Assembly (NCBI GenBank): GCA_905194315.1
Contig: CAJJRX010000024.1
Span: forward strand, 1 to 31,662
Direction of reading: 5' to 3'
Length of the DNA: 31,662 nucleotides
DNA from: an uncultured Sutterella sp.
GTDB taxonomy: Bacteria; Pseudomonadota; Gammaproteobacteria; Burkholderiales; Burkholderiaceae_F
Positions 7,606 through 16,129 of the stretch are shown here, piece after piece (the first letter of the stretch is position 1; each line of letters begins with the position of its first letter). The notes beneath the pieces are model-generated. The model was given only the letters and a program-made list of their open reading frames with translations, ran no database searches and was not told the DNA's origin. The translations under genes were made by a program, and so were the position numbers.

Positions 7606-7621
7606 TACGTATAACTACGTA
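7606..7621. promoter_or_regulatory. Palindromic element copy 3, TACGTA-N4-TACGTA
   Basis: TACGTATAACTACGTA, read on the other strand, differs from copy 1 at one base only. It lies about 275 bp upstream of ridA and 65 bp from copy 2. Confidence 0.5.
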
Positions 7622-7797
7622 AAAATTTCCTCTTCCGGTCGCAAATTTCACGTAACCGCCTGTTAATTGAAAATATTTATCTCCACAATTCAAATAACGC
7701 CTATCAATCCCAAAAATCCGATAGAATAGACCCATGCAACATGAGCGCTCAGTCTGCCTGCGCAGCGAGTGCTCTGCAGGGCGAAAACCCTGTATCC

Positions 7798-7819
7798 GTA
7801 AGCACAGGGCTGTGCTTAC
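7798..7819 (+). promoter_or_regulatory. Hairpin in the ridA upstream region
   Basis: GTAAGCACA (7798-7806) and TGTGCTTAC (7811-7819) form a perfect 9-bp stem with a GGGC loop, 77 bases before the ridA start. No T-run follows. It may be a leader structure or an operator. Confidence 0.35.
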
Positions 7820-7895
7820 CGTTTCAGCTCCGAACCGCCCGGACACTGAGCCGGCGTAACGGGGCACCCTGTAACGAACTTCACCGGAAATATTT

Positions 7896-8270
7896 ATGAA
7901 AGTCATCAACACTGCTGACGCCCCCGCCCCCATCGGTCCCTACAGTCAGGGCATCGTTCATGGCGACACTTTTTACCCGGCCGGTCAGATCGGTCTGAAC
8001 CCTGCCACCGCTCAGCTCGAAGAAGGCGTTGAGGCACAGGCGCGCCGCGCTTTTGCCAACCTCGCCGTGCTCTGCAAGGCGGCCGGTACCGACATGAGCC
8101 ACACTGTGAAGTGCTCCGTGCTCATTACCGATATGGCCGACTTCCCTGTCGTTAATCAGGTGATGTCCGAGGTCTTCAGCGCTCCCTTCCCCGCACGCAC
8201 CTGCTTTGCTGTGGCCCAGCTGCCCAAAGGCGCGCTTGTGGAAATTGATGCCGTTGTGGCTCTGCCCTGA
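7896..8270 (+). CDS. ridA: RidA family reactive enamine/imine deaminase
   Basis: This is a small cytoplasmic protein of the YjgF/YER057c/UK114 family. It hydrolyses reactive 2-aminoacrylate and similar intermediates released by PLP enzymes. The 124-residue length is typical. APIGPYSQG lies near the N-terminus. The C-terminal PARTCFAVAQLPKGALVEIDAVV holds the arginine and glutamate that mark active RidA members. The ATG at 7896 is preceded by GGAAA. It leads a plus-strand run with recG, oxyR and a YdiK-like gene, with gaps of only 31-37 bases, suggesting one operon. RidA fits a metabolism that relies on amino-acid breakdown. Confidence 0.92.
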   Translation: MKVINTADAPAPIGPYSQGIVHGDTFYPAGQIGLNPATAQLEEGVEAQARRAFANLAVLCKAAGTDMSHTVKCSVLITDMADFPVVNQVMSEVFSAPFPARTCFAVAQLPKGALVEIDAVVALP

Positions 8271-8307
8271 TACAGCAGGTGTGCTGTAGCGGCAAAAAAG
8301 GACAGTA

Positions 8308-10380
8308 ATGAGCTCGGAGAGTCAGCCGGCCGGCAAGCGACCGGCCAAAGGCGAGAAACTCGCGCCGCTCAGTGAGCGGCTCGCCAGAATCGGTCTGGTC
8401 GAGAGCTGGGACTATGTTTTACATCTGCCCCTGCGCTATGAGGATGAGACGAAAATCACCCCCATAGCCCTACTCGAGCCCGGAGAACCGGCGCTTGTCG
8501 AGGCGATGGTCGACGGTGTACAGAAAACCGGCTGGGGGTCGCGCTCCCAGCTCGTGGCGAATGTGCATGACGATACCGGCAGGCTTGAGCTGCGGTATCT
8601 GCACTTTTACCCTTCGCTCGAGAAGATGCTCGTCAGAGGCAAGCTCATACGGTTTTTCGGCGAAGCCCGCCCCGGCCGTGGCGGTCCGCTTGTGATGTTT
8701 CATCCCAAGATGAAATTCAACGCGGGCGGCACCCTCTCGCAGGCGCTGACACCGGTTTATCCTGCGGGTGAAAATATTCAGCAGACCTGGTTGAGAAAGC
8801 GTATTGACCGTGCCATGCTTGACCTGGATCTGAGTGATCCGGTCCCGGTGCACTTTACCGAACCGCTCGGTCTGCCCGGCTTCAGGCAGTCGCTCGAATA
8901 CATTCATCATCCGCCGCCCGATGCGGATACAGCGGGACTGCAGGAGCGCACTTCGCCCTACTGGCGCCGTCTGATTTTTGATGAACTGCTCGCGCAGCAG
9001 ATCCTGCTTCGCACGTCACGTGAAACGATGATGAGTCAGCAGGCACCGGTGATCGGTACAGACGGGGCGGCGCTTTGCGACGCGTTTCTCAAAGCTCTGC
9101 CCTTTAAACTCACCGGCGCGCAGGAGCATGTGATCGCAGAGATCCGCAGTGACCTCAAACTCACCCGCCCGATGCACCGGCTCGTGCAGGGCGATGTGGG
9201 CTCGGGCAAAACGGTGGTGGCTGCCATGGCAGCACTCACCGCGATCGATGCCGGTTTTCAGGTGGCGCTGATGGCGCCGACGGAAATTCTTGCCGAACAG
9301 CACTTCAGCAAGCTCAAAGCCTGGCTCGAACCGCTCGGCGTCACTGTACTCTGGCTTGCCGGCAAAATGAAGGCACGCGAGCGTGCTGAAGCACTTGAGG
9401 CCATCAGCGCAGGCAGCGCGGGCTTCGTCATCGGTACGCATGCGCTCATTCAGGAGGGCGTCAGGTTTGCGCACCTCGGTCTGGCCATCATCGATGAGCA
9501 GCACCGTTTCGGGGTCGAACAGCGTCTGGCGCTCAGAAGTGCCAATGACGCCGGTCTGTCGGCGCACCTTCTGATGCTCTCGGCAACGCCGATTCCGCGC
9601 ACGCTGGCGATGAGCTATCTGGCGGACCTTGATGTGAGTGTGATTGACGAGCTCCCGCCCGGTCGCACCCCCATCATCACGAAGCTGGTTCGTGCCTCGC
9701 GCAAGGAGGAGGTCTTTACAGCGCTCTCGCACGCGATTGCCTCCGGCGCTCAGGCCTACTGGGTCTGTCCGCTCGTTGAGGAAAGCGATGCGCTTGACCT
9801 CACGCCGGCAACACTGCGCTATGAGGAACTCGCCCGCGCCCTGCCCGAATGCCGTATCGGTCTCGTGCACGGACAGATGCCCGGTGAGCAGAAGGATCAG
9901 GTGATGTCGGAGTTTGCCGCCGGCAGAATTGATATTCTGGTTGCCACCACCGTCATTGAGGTGGGGGTTGATGTGCCCAACGCCTCCCTGATGGTGATCG
10001 AACATGCGGAGCGCTTCGGTCTCTCGCAGCTGCATCAGCTTCGCGGTCGTGTCGGCCGCGGCGCCAAGGCGAGCAGCTGTGTGCTGCTCTTCGGTGAAGA
10101 GCTCTCGGAGACGGCCAAGGAGCGTCTGAAGATTATCCGTGAATCCACGGACGGATTTGAAATTGCTCGCCGGGACCTGCAGCTGCGCGGTCCGGGCGAA
10201 TTCCTGGGAGAACGGCAGTCCGGCATGCCCTTTTTACGGTTTGCGGATCTCGAGCGTGATGAACTGCTTCTCAGAGCGGCGGCGGATGTCGCCGGGAAGT
10301 GGCTCGCACAGGATAAGGAAAGCGCGCTCAGGCACGCTGCTCACTGGTTTGTCAACCAGAGCCGCCTGCTGTCTGCCTGA
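8308..10380 (+). CDS. recG: ATP-dependent DNA helicase RecG
   Basis: RecG remodels stalled replication forks and branched recombination intermediates. The 690-residue product has the usual order: an N-terminal wedge/OB-fold part (about residues 20-170), then helicase lobe 1 with Walker A GDVGSGKT near residue 295 and the DEQH box near 396. Lobe 2 carries VLVATTVIEVGVDVPNA-like and QLRGRVGRG (about 577-585) motifs. The ATG at 8308 has AAAGGA upstream. It sits 37 bases after ridA and 35 bases before oxyR. The recG-oxyR pairing is familiar in betaproteobacteria. Confidence 0.96.
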   Translation: MSSESQPAGKRPAKGEKLAPLSERLARIGLVESWDYVLHLPLRYEDETKITPIALLEPGEPALVEAMVDGVQKTGWGSRSQLVANVHDDTGRLELRYLHFYPSLEKMLVRGKLIRFFGEARPGRGGPLVMFHPKMKFNAGGTLSQALTPVYPAGENIQQTWLRKRIDRAMLDLDLSDPVPVHFTEPLGLPGFRQSLEYIHHPPPDADTAGLQERTSPYWRRLIFDELLAQQILLRTSRETMMSQQAPVIGTDGAALCDAFLKALPFKLTGAQEHVIAEIRSDLKLTRPMHRLVQGDVGSGKTVVAAMAALTAIDAGFQVALMAPTEILAEQHFSKLKAWLEPLGVTVLWLAGKMKARERAEALEAISAGSAGFVIGTHALIQEGVRFAHLGLAIIDEQHRFGVEQRLALRSANDAGLSAHLLMLSATPIPRTLAMSYLADLDVSVIDELPPGRTPIITKLVRASRKEEVFTALSHAIASGAQAYWVCPLVEESDALDLTPATLRYEELARALPECRIGLVHGQMPGEQKDQVMSEFAAGRIDILVATTVIEVGVDVPNASLMVIEHAERFGLSQLHQLRGRVGRGAKASSCVLLFGEELSETAKERLKIIRESTDGFEIARRDLQLRGPGEFLGERQSGMPFLRFADLERDELLLRAAADVAGKWLAQDKESALRHAAHWFVNQSRLLSA

Positions 10381-10415
10381 TTGAACGGTTTATTGGAACT
10401 TTTGAGGAAACACCT

Positions 10416-11375
10416 ATGACACTGACCGAATTGAAATATGTGATTGCGGTCGCTCGCGAACGCCATTTTGGACGCGCCGCAGAAACCTGCTTCGTGAGCC
10501 AGCCTTCTCTCTCTGTGGCTGTGAAAAAACTCGAAGAAGAACTCGGCGTTGTGATTTTTGAACGCCGTACAACGGATGTCGCACTCACCCCCGTGGGTGA
10601 ACAGATCGTGCTGCAGGCGCAGAAGATTCTGGAGGATACCGAGCAGCTCGTCGAGCTCGCCCGTCAGGGTCAGGACACGCTCAACGGCGGTCTGCGCCTC
10701 GGTGTGATTTACACCATCGCGCCGTACCTGCTCCCGTCGCTGGTGCGCGAAATGAATTTCATCGCCCCGAAGATGCCGCTTTACCTGCGGGAAGGCTTCA
10801 CCAACGAACTGCTCACGCAGCTCAGAAAGGGTGACATTGACGTGGCCATCATGGCCGACACCATCCATGAAACGGGCTTTATGACGAAGACCCTCTATCA
10901 GGAGGACTTTGTCGTCGCCGTGCCGGCTCACCACCCCTGGGTGAACCGCAACTACATCACGCCGGCCGAACTCAAGGACCAGAGAATGCTCCTGCTCGGC
11001 GCCGGTCACTGCTTCCGTGACCAGATTCTGAGCGTCTGCCCGAATCTGATCACCAACGCCTCGAACATGGGCAGCACCTCGACGGAATTCCAGCGCACCG
11101 TTGAAGGCTCGAGCCTTCTGACGATCTGCCATATGGTTTCTCAGGGTCTCGGTATTACGGTTCTGCCGGCCTCGGCCATCCCGTACCTCTCGCAGAATGA
11201 ATCGCATCCGATCAACTTCATTCCGTTCAAGAGTCCGGCCCCCAACCGCAAGGTCATCATGATCTGGCGTAAGAGCTACAGCCGCACAGCGGCACTCGAC
11301 AGCCTCTCCGAAGCAGCGCTCAAGCTCACGCTCAACGGCTGCTACCCCCTGCAGGAACCGCCTGTTCAGCGCTGA
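10416..11375 (+). CDS. oxyR: Hydrogen peroxide-sensing LysR-type regulator OxyR
   Basis: This 319-residue LysR-type regulator has an N-terminal winged helix (residues 1-60, SQPSLSVAVKKLEEELG recognition region) and a C-terminal sensing domain. The redox pair of OxyR is present at exactly the enterobacterial spacing and numbering: C199 in GHCFRDQ and C208. A disulfide-switch peroxide sensor is therefore well supported. The ATG at 10416 follows GAGGAAA. Location after recG matches betaproteobacterial order. A peroxide response suggests the organism meets oxygen at least occasionally. Its targets are not evident in this window. Confidence 0.94.
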   Translation: MTLTELKYVIAVARERHFGRAAETCFVSQPSLSVAVKKLEEELGVVIFERRTTDVALTPVGEQIVLQAQKILEDTEQLVELARQGQDTLNGGLRLGVIYTIAPYLLPSLVREMNFIAPKMPLYLREGFTNELLTQLRKGDIDVAIMADTIHETGFMTKTLYQEDFVVAVPAHHPWVNRNYITPAELKDQRMLLLGAGHCFRDQILSVCPNLITNASNMGSTSTEFQRTVEGSSLLTICHMVSQGLGITVLPASAIPYLSQNESHPINFIPFKSPAPNRKVIMIWRKSYSRTAALDSLSEAALKLTLNGCYPLQEPPVQR

Positions 11376-11406
11376 TTGAACGGCATCATGCCTAAGTGAG
11401 ACCGCT

Positions 11407-12558
11407 ATGAGTAATGAAGAGAGCACGCGGGAAACCGGCACCGGCGGCCGGCAGAATTTTGAGGACCGTATCGACATCCTGATCCGGACCCTCACCACCG
11501 CCGCCGTGGCCATCGGCTGCTATTTTGTGATCCGGCCGTTTCTGACGGCCATCATGATCGCGGCGATTCTCGCCGTTGTCACGTGGCCGCTCTACAGCCG
11601 TGCGCGCAATTCGTTCGGCAGCTCCACCACCATCCCCGCACTGCTGATGGTGATGGGAATCATCACCTGCGTGCTGATTCCGACGAGCTTTATTCTGGTG
11701 GCGCTCGCACAGCAGATTCCGCGCGCCGTCCAGCTCTTCAAAGCCTGGGTGGCAACCGGTTTCAGTCTGCCTCAGGGTATTCAGGAGCTCCCGGTGATCG
11801 GTCCCTGGCTTCACGAGCAGCTGCTCTTTGCCATCGATCCGAGCACGCTCGCGGGCACCATGCAGAAACTGGTCGAACCGTTCACCTCCTGGCTGCTCAA
11901 CGCTGCCGTGAACGTGAGCTCCGGCCTCATGCAGATGCTGCTGGTGACCTTCATCGTGTTTTTCTTCTACCGTGACGGTCCGTGGTTTGCCGACCGCGTG
12001 CATCTGGTGCTTGAAAAAATCTCCGGCTCGCTCGCCAAGGAGCTCAACGGCATCCTGATCAACACCACCCGCTCGGTTGTGCTCGGTCTTGTCGGCACGG
12101 CCATCGGTCAGGGGATTGTGGCCGGTATCGGTTTCTGGATTGCCGGCATTCCCGGTGTGCTCAGCCTGAGCGCGCTCGTATGCATTCTCTCGATTATTCC
12201 GGTGGGACCGCCCCTTGTGTGGGGACCGGTCGCCATCTGGCTCTTCTCTCAGGGAGAGACCGGCATGGCCATCTTTATGGTGCTCTGGGGTGCACTGGCC
12301 GTCTCGAGCGTGGATAATTTCCTCAAGCCGATCCTGATCGCCCGCGGCACCTCACTGCCGCTCGGCATGATTTTCCTGGGCGTTTTCGGCGGGATCATCG
12401 CTTTCGGTTTCCTCGGCATCATTCTGGGGCCCATCCTCCTTGCGGTCGGGATCTCCATGCTGCAGGCCTGGATCAAAAAGGCGCCGATGCTCAAAGCGAA
12501 GAAATCCCGCGCAGCAGTGACTGAACCTGCCGCCCCTGCGGATGAGGCGGAAAAATAA
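11407..12558 (+). CDS. AI-2E family (YdiK/PerM type) membrane transporter
   Basis: This 383-residue inner-membrane protein has about seven or eight hydrophobic segments and a cytoplasmic, lysine/alanine-rich tail (KAKKSRAAVTEPAAPADEAEK). It belongs to the AI-2E/PerM family. The segments SSVDNFLKPILI and FGFLGIILGPILLAV are typical, and the order of segments resembles E. coli YdiK. Members have been linked to AI-2 export or ion transport, but the substrate here is unknown. It starts 31 bases after oxyR and ends at a strong terminator, so it is the last gene of the ridA-recG-oxyR run. Confidence 0.85.
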   Translation: MSNEESTRETGTGGRQNFEDRIDILIRTLTTAAVAIGCYFVIRPFLTAIMIAAILAVVTWPLYSRARNSFGSSTTIPALLMVMGIITCVLIPTSFILVALAQQIPRAVQLFKAWVATGFSLPQGIQELPVIGPWLHEQLLFAIDPSTLAGTMQKLVEPFTSWLLNAAVNVSSGLMQMLLVTFIVFFFYRDGPWFADRVHLVLEKISGSLAKELNGILINTTRSVVLGLVGTAIGQGIVAGIGFWIAGIPGVLSLSALVCILSIIPVGPPLVWGPVAIWLFSQGETGMAIFMVLWGALAVSSVDNFLKPILIARGTSLPLGMIFLGVFGGIIAFGFLGIILGPILLAVGISMLQAWIKKAPMLKAKKSRAAVTEPAAPADEAEK

Positions 12559-12592
12559 GCTGCGGGAAACGCTGTTGACCGTTTTCTTCTGA

Positions 12593-12621
12593 CGCTGCCG
12601 GCACGCCGGCAGCGTTTTTTT
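12593..12621 (+). terminator. Rho-independent terminator
   Basis: A 9-bp GC-rich stem (CGCTGCCGG with CCGGCAGCG, loop CACG) is followed by seven Ts (12615-12621). It closes the ridA-recG-oxyR-transporter run. Confidence 0.92.
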
Positions 12622-12679
12622 GTTTGCGTGCTGCTGAAAACGCAAAAATTTCTGCCCCACACTTAAAAACTAGTCAAAA

Positions 12680-12727
12680 TACCACTTTGTGGTACTCTAT
12701 ACTGTTATTTAGAACTAGTGGTATACC
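12680..12727 (+). promoter_or_regulatory. Operator-like palindrome upstream of the DcuC-type gene
   Basis: TACCACTTTGTGGTA (12680-12694) is a perfect inverted repeat with a 3-base centre. GTGGTA recurs at 12718-12723, and GGTATACC (12720-12727) is palindromic. ACTAGT occurs on both flanks (12669-12674 and 12714-12719). A possible -10 box TATACT lies at 12698-12703, so a bound protein would cover the promoter. The regulator is unknown. Confidence 0.5.
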
Positions 12728-12869
12728 CCGAAAAACGCCCCAATCCTGTAAATTGGCTACTCGGTTAGCTTCAATTTGTAGCATACTTGAGCTGATACTT
12801 AACGGAAGGCTGCTGTCTAATACTTTAGACAGAGCCACCAGACATAACTAAAAACAGTACGGAGTCTCT

Positions 12870-14138
12870 ATGTCTTTTCTTCCCTGGATTGCCATTGCCG
12901 TTGTAATTGCAACGGTCTGGGCACTGATTAAGCGCTATGAAACGCGCATGGTACTGATTGCAGCAGGTCTGTTCCTGTGCATTCTGAGTCTGAAACCCAT
13001 GTCCGGGCTGGACGCCTTCGCAAAATCCATGACCAACGCCTCCCTCGTGATGGCAATCTGCTCGTCAATGGGTTTTGCATTCACCGCCAGCTACACGCAG
13101 TGCGACCGCTCTCTCGTTCACTACCTCTCTGCACCGATCCGCGGTCTCGGTATCTTCCTCATCCCCGTCTGTACCGCCATCACCTTCTTCGTTAACATCG
13201 CGATTCCGTCTGCCGCCGGCTGTGCCGCCGCTGTGGGCTCCACGCTCATCCCGGTGATGCTGCGCGCCGGCATCAAGCCTGCCGCCGCTGCCGCCGCTGT
13301 GCTTGGCGGTACGATCGGCTCGTACCTCTCGCCTGGCACGTCTCACAACCCGATGGTTGCCAAGATGGCCAACATGGAAGTGATCGAATTCATCAGCACG
13401 CACACGCCCTACTCGCTGATGTGCGGTGCCATCATGATTGTCGGTCTGCTTGTTGTCTGCTTCGTGATGGGCGACCACAAGGGTGATGCCAACGCCAAGG
13501 TGGACGCCTCCAAGCTCCAGTCTCAGGACGACTTCACGCCGAGCCCCGCCCGCGCCATCGTTCCGCTGATTCCGATCACGCTGCTCGTTGTCGGCAACCT
13601 CTGGGTTCCCGCCATCAAGATGGGTGTGGCACAGGCCATGATCATCGGTGCCATCGTCGCCATGATTCTTTCCCGCACCAGCCCGCAGGACCTCACCAAG
13701 CAGTTCTTCGCCGGCATGGGCAAGGGCTACGCTGACGTGATGGGTATCATCATCGCCGCCGGTGTGTTTGCCGCCGGTCTTCGTGCCGCCGGCCTGATTG
13801 ACATCGCCGTCGACACGCTGAAGAACTCCAACGAAATCGCCCGCTGGGGCGGCTCGCTCGGTCCCTGGATCATGGGCGTGATCACCGGTTCCGGTGACGC
13901 TGCAACGCTGGCCTTTAACGAGGCCGTGACCCCGCACGCCAAAGAATTCGGCATGTCCATCGAAGGTCTGGGCGGTCTGGCATTCCTCACGGGTGCTCTC
14001 GGCCGTACGATGTCCCCGCTTGCCGGTGTGACCATTCTGGTTGCCGGTATTGCCATGGTTGACCCGATTGACGTTATCAAGCGTACCGCTCTGCCCTGCT
14101 TCATCGCTGTGCTCTGCTGCGCGCTGCTGATGGTCTAA
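12870..14138 (+). CDS. DcuC-family anaerobic C4-dicarboxylate transporter
   Basis: This 422-residue polytopic membrane protein has about 11-12 membrane segments and resembles the DcuC/DcuD carriers of the ion-transporter superfamily. Those carriers move succinate and other C4-dicarboxylates under anaerobic conditions. Marks include FVNIAIPSAAGCAAAVGSTL, LGGTIGSYLSPGTSHNPMVAK (about residues 148-168) and the C-terminal ITGSGDAATLAFNEAVTPHA and GALGRTMSPLAGV. It is somewhat shorter than E. coli DcuC. CGGAG lies eight bases before the ATG. It stands alone between a terminator and a bidirectional terminator. It complements DcuA, perhaps for succinate efflux; a different organic-anion substrate is possible. 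Confidence 0.82.
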   Translation: MSFLPWIAIAVVIATVWALIKRYETRMVLIAAGLFLCILSLKPMSGLDAFAKSMTNASLVMAICSSMGFAFTASYTQCDRSLVHYLSAPIRGLGIFLIPVCTAITFFVNIAIPSAAGCAAAVGSTLIPVMLRAGIKPAAAAAAVLGGTIGSYLSPGTSHNPMVAKMANMEVIEFISTHTPYSLMCGAIMIVGLLVVCFVMGDHKGDANAKVDASKLQSQDDFTPSPARAIVPLIPITLLVVGNLWVPAIKMGVAQAMIIGAIVAMILSRTSPQDLTKQFFAGMGKGYADVMGIIIAAGVFAAGLRAAGLIDIAVDTLKNSNEIARWGGSLGPWIMGVITGSGDAATLAFNEAVTPHAKEFGMSIEGLGGLAFLTGALGRTMSPLAGVTILVAGIAMVDPIDVIKRTALPCFIAVLCCALLMV

Positions 14139-14190
14139 TGGTGAAATCTGCCGGTGCGTGAGTCTTCGCGCACCGCACGCACGCAAGACA

Positions 14191-14220
14191 AAGGCTCCGG
14201 ACCTGACGGTCCGGAGCCTT
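14191..14220. terminator. Bidirectional terminator
   Basis: A perfect 13-bp stem (14191-14203 with 14208-14220, loop TGAC) lies between the convergent DcuC-type gene and orn. It has pyrimidine-rich tails on both strands. Confidence 0.88.
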
Positions 14221-14240
14221 CTTTATTGAATCAGCCGCAC

Positions 14241-14807
14241 TCAGATTTTGAGAATGGTTTCGCGGTAATGCTTGAGCTCATCGATGCTCTCCTGAATGTC
14301 GGAGAGCGCCTGATGCCTGGTGGCCTTCGGAAAAACCTTAACTGTTTCGGGAGCCCAGCGGCGGGCAAGTTCCTTGAGCGTTGACACGTCCAGGTAGCGG
14401 TAGTGGAAATAGCGCTCGAGATTGGGAAGCCAGCGCGCCATGAAGCGGCGGTCCTGCCCGATGGTATTGCCGCACATCGGACTCTTTCCCTCGGGAACAA
14501 AACGGCGGAAGGTTTCAAGGAAAATCTTCTCCGCCTCGCTTTCATCGATTGTAGAAGCGCGCACCCGGTCAACCAGTCCGGAGCGCGTATGCGTTTCCGT
14601 ATTCCAGTCATCCATCCCGGCGAGCACTTCGTCACTCTGGTGAATTGCGACCACAGGCCCCTCGTGAAGGACGTTGAGATCCTTGTCGGTGATAATGGCC
14701 GCGACTTCAATCACGCGGTTGATTTCAGGCTGCAGGCCGGTCATCTCCATATCGATCCAGATGAGATTGTCGTCAGAGTAACTCGGATCACGTTCAGGGG
14801 TTTGCAT
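14241..14807 (-). CDS. orn: Oligoribonuclease
   Basis: Orn is a 3'-5' exoribonuclease that degrades RNA dinucleotides, including pGpG from cyclic-di-GMP turnover. The 188-residue length is normal. The DEDDh catalytic set is visible: WIDMEMTGL near residues 17-25, the middle aspartate in GNTIGQDRRFMARW, and HQALSDI near the C-terminus. The ATG at 14807 follows AGGA. It is divergent from rsgA, the same neighbourhood seen in E. coli. Confidence 0.96.
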   Translation of the reverse strand: MQTPERDPSYSDDNLIWIDMEMTGLQPEINRVIEVAAIITDKDLNVLHEGPVVAIHQSDEVLAGMDDWNTETHTRSGLVDRVRASTIDESEAEKIFLETFRRFVPEGKSPMCGNTIGQDRRFMARWLPNLERYFHYRYLDVSTLKELARRWAPETVKVFPKATRHQALSDIQESIDELKHYRETILKI

Positions 14808-15114
14808 TCAGATTTTTCCTTCTTTTTTGTCGACAGTGCCGGACCCGCGCGGGAGACCTCCCGTACGCGCGGCATTGCCCGTTAGTGTGCCGCTAGTTTA
14901 GCGCCATCCGCCACTCCTGCTCAAGTGATGCCGCAGCCCGGAATTTCACGCGCCGCGCTCTGGAGTGCCTTCACGCTTCACACTATAATGAGGCACACAA
15001 AACCCGCCGTGACGTTTTCCGCTTCTTTTCCCGGAGCGGACCTTCTACACCAGTCGACTTTCCTGATGGCGTCCGGCTCACGCAGGCAGGCGACGCTTTC
15101 AGGCTTTGTGTTCA

Positions 15115-16053
15115 ATGCCCAAACCCAACAACCAGTGCTTCTCCTCAAGAGAGACCCTTCTGAACGGCCTTGTCATTGCCGGACACGGCCGTCACTACAA
15201 AGTGCTCACCGATGACGGTGAAGTGCTTGAGGCTCACCGTCGCGGCAAACGCGCTGACGTCTGCGTCGGCGACCGCGTCGCATGCACGCAGCCCAGAAGC
15301 GGCGTCACCGCCATCGAGACTGTTGCCAAGCGCCGCAATCTCTTGTACCGCTCCGATGAGTGGCGCATCAAGACGCTGGCTGCCAATGTCGATCAGGTGT
15401 GCATCATTTTCGGCTCACGCCCTGCGTTCAATCCCTGGTTTATCTGGAAGGCCATTCTCGCGGCCAAACAGGCCGGCATCACCCCGATTGTGGTGAGAAA
15501 CAAAATCGAGCTCACCGAGGATGCGGACAAGGCGCAGGCCTGCATCGACCTGCTCGCGGGCATCGGTGAACTCACCCTGCAGGTATCCGCGCTGGCTGAA
15601 GCGGAAAAAACCCGGGCGGTGCTGCTTGAACACCTGCGCGGAAAAACCACGCTTTTTGTCGGACAGTCCGGCATGGGCAAATCCACGCTGCTCAACCTGC
15701 TCATCCCGCATGCGCAGGCCGCCACCCGCGAGTTCTCCGAAGCGCTCAACCTGGGCAAGCAGACCACTACCGCAGCCCAGTGGTATGACGCATCCGGCGA
15801 CGGGTGGGAGGGCGCCATTATCGACACACCGGGCTTTCAGGAGTTCGGTCTCGCGCACCTGAGTCTCAACGACATCCTGCGCGCCATGCCTGACATCCGT
15901 GAGCATGTCGGCGGCTGCCGGTTTTTCAACTGCCGGCATCTGCATGAGCCGGGCTGCAGCGTCAAGGCCGCACTCGAGGCGGGCAGCATCGATCCCGATC
16001 GCTATGCGTTTTATGCGGCGCTCGCGCCATCGGCCGATGCGACTAAACAATAA
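15115..16053 (+). CDS. rsgA: Ribosome small-subunit maturation GTPase RsgA
   Basis: RsgA (YjeQ) is a circularly permuted GTPase that checks late 30S assembly. The 312-residue product shows the usual order. An N-terminal OB-fold is followed by the G4-like NKIEL, then G1 GQSGMGKST, then G3 DTPGF. A C-terminal zinc knuckle follows, CRFFNCRHLHEPGC (C-x4-C-x-H-x5-C). In G4 the usual final aspartate of NKxD is glutamate. I chose the ATG at 15115; a TTG at 15106 would add three residues, and neither has a strong ribosome-binding site. It lies divergent to orn, with a 307-base gap that holds both promoters and no other gene I can support. Confidence 0.94.
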   Translation: MPKPNNQCFSSRETLLNGLVIAGHGRHYKVLTDDGEVLEAHRRGKRADVCVGDRVACTQPRSGVTAIETVAKRRNLLYRSDEWRIKTLAANVDQVCIIFGSRPAFNPWFIWKAILAAKQAGITPIVVRNKIELTEDADKAQACIDLLAGIGELTLQVSALAEAEKTRAVLLEHLRGKTTLFVGQSGMGKSTLLNLLIPHAQAATREFSEALNLGKQTTTAAQWYDASGDGWEGAIIDTPGFQEFGLAHLSLNDILRAMPDIREHVGGCRFFNCRHLHEPGCSVKAALEAGSIDPDRYAFYAALAPSADATKQ

Positions 16054-16059
16054 GGGCTA

Positions 16060-16088
16060 CCGACAACGCGCCCCATCCTCTATATAAT
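16060..16088 (+). promoter_or_regulatory. Predicted sigma-70 promoter of moaA
   Basis: A perfect -10 box TATAAT (16083-16088) lies 17 bases after CCGACA (16060-16065; 4 of 6 with TTGACA). Transcription would start near 16095, leaving a leader of about 160 bases before moaA. Confidence 0.6.
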
Positions 16089-16107
16089 CGAAAGTATTCT
16101 GCAGCTT

Positions 16108-16129
16108 GAGACCGGCGCCGTCCGGTCTC
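16108..16129 (+). promoter_or_regulatory. Hairpin at the start of the moaA leader
   Basis: GAGACCGG (16108-16115) pairs with CCGGTCTC (16122-16129) and is followed by TTTCT. A second GC-rich inverted repeat lies at about 16143-16165. The pair could attenuate moaA or terminate rsgA read-through. The leader is where other proteobacteria carry a molybdenum-cofactor riboswitch, but I could not match that motif. Confidence 0.4.

Larger units (their letters stand above)
7035..7895. promoter_or_regulatory. AT-rich divergent control region between frdA and ridA
   Basis: This stretch of about 860 bases holds no gene I can support. It is clearly AT-richer than the genes on either side (especially 7140-7730) and must carry the frdA promoter on the minus strand and, probably, the ridA promoter on the plus strand. 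It contains a 9-bp inverted repeat TTTCTTGAC/GTCAAGAAA (7173-7181, 7197-7205), palindromic TACGTA elements listed separately, and a hairpin near ridA. I found no convincing FNR site (TTGAT-N4-ATCAA). Confidence 0.6.

Noticed and set aside
7367..7933. Frame of 188 codons on the minus strand between frdA and ridA
   Set aside because: It overlaps the ridA start, has no ribosome-binding site, an erratic composition and no family likeness. The region carries palindromic sites and AT-rich promoter-like DNA instead.
12624..12851. 75-codon frame upstream of the DcuC-type gene
   Set aside because: It starts inside the end of a terminator region and crosses the operator-like palindromes; no coding signal was seen.
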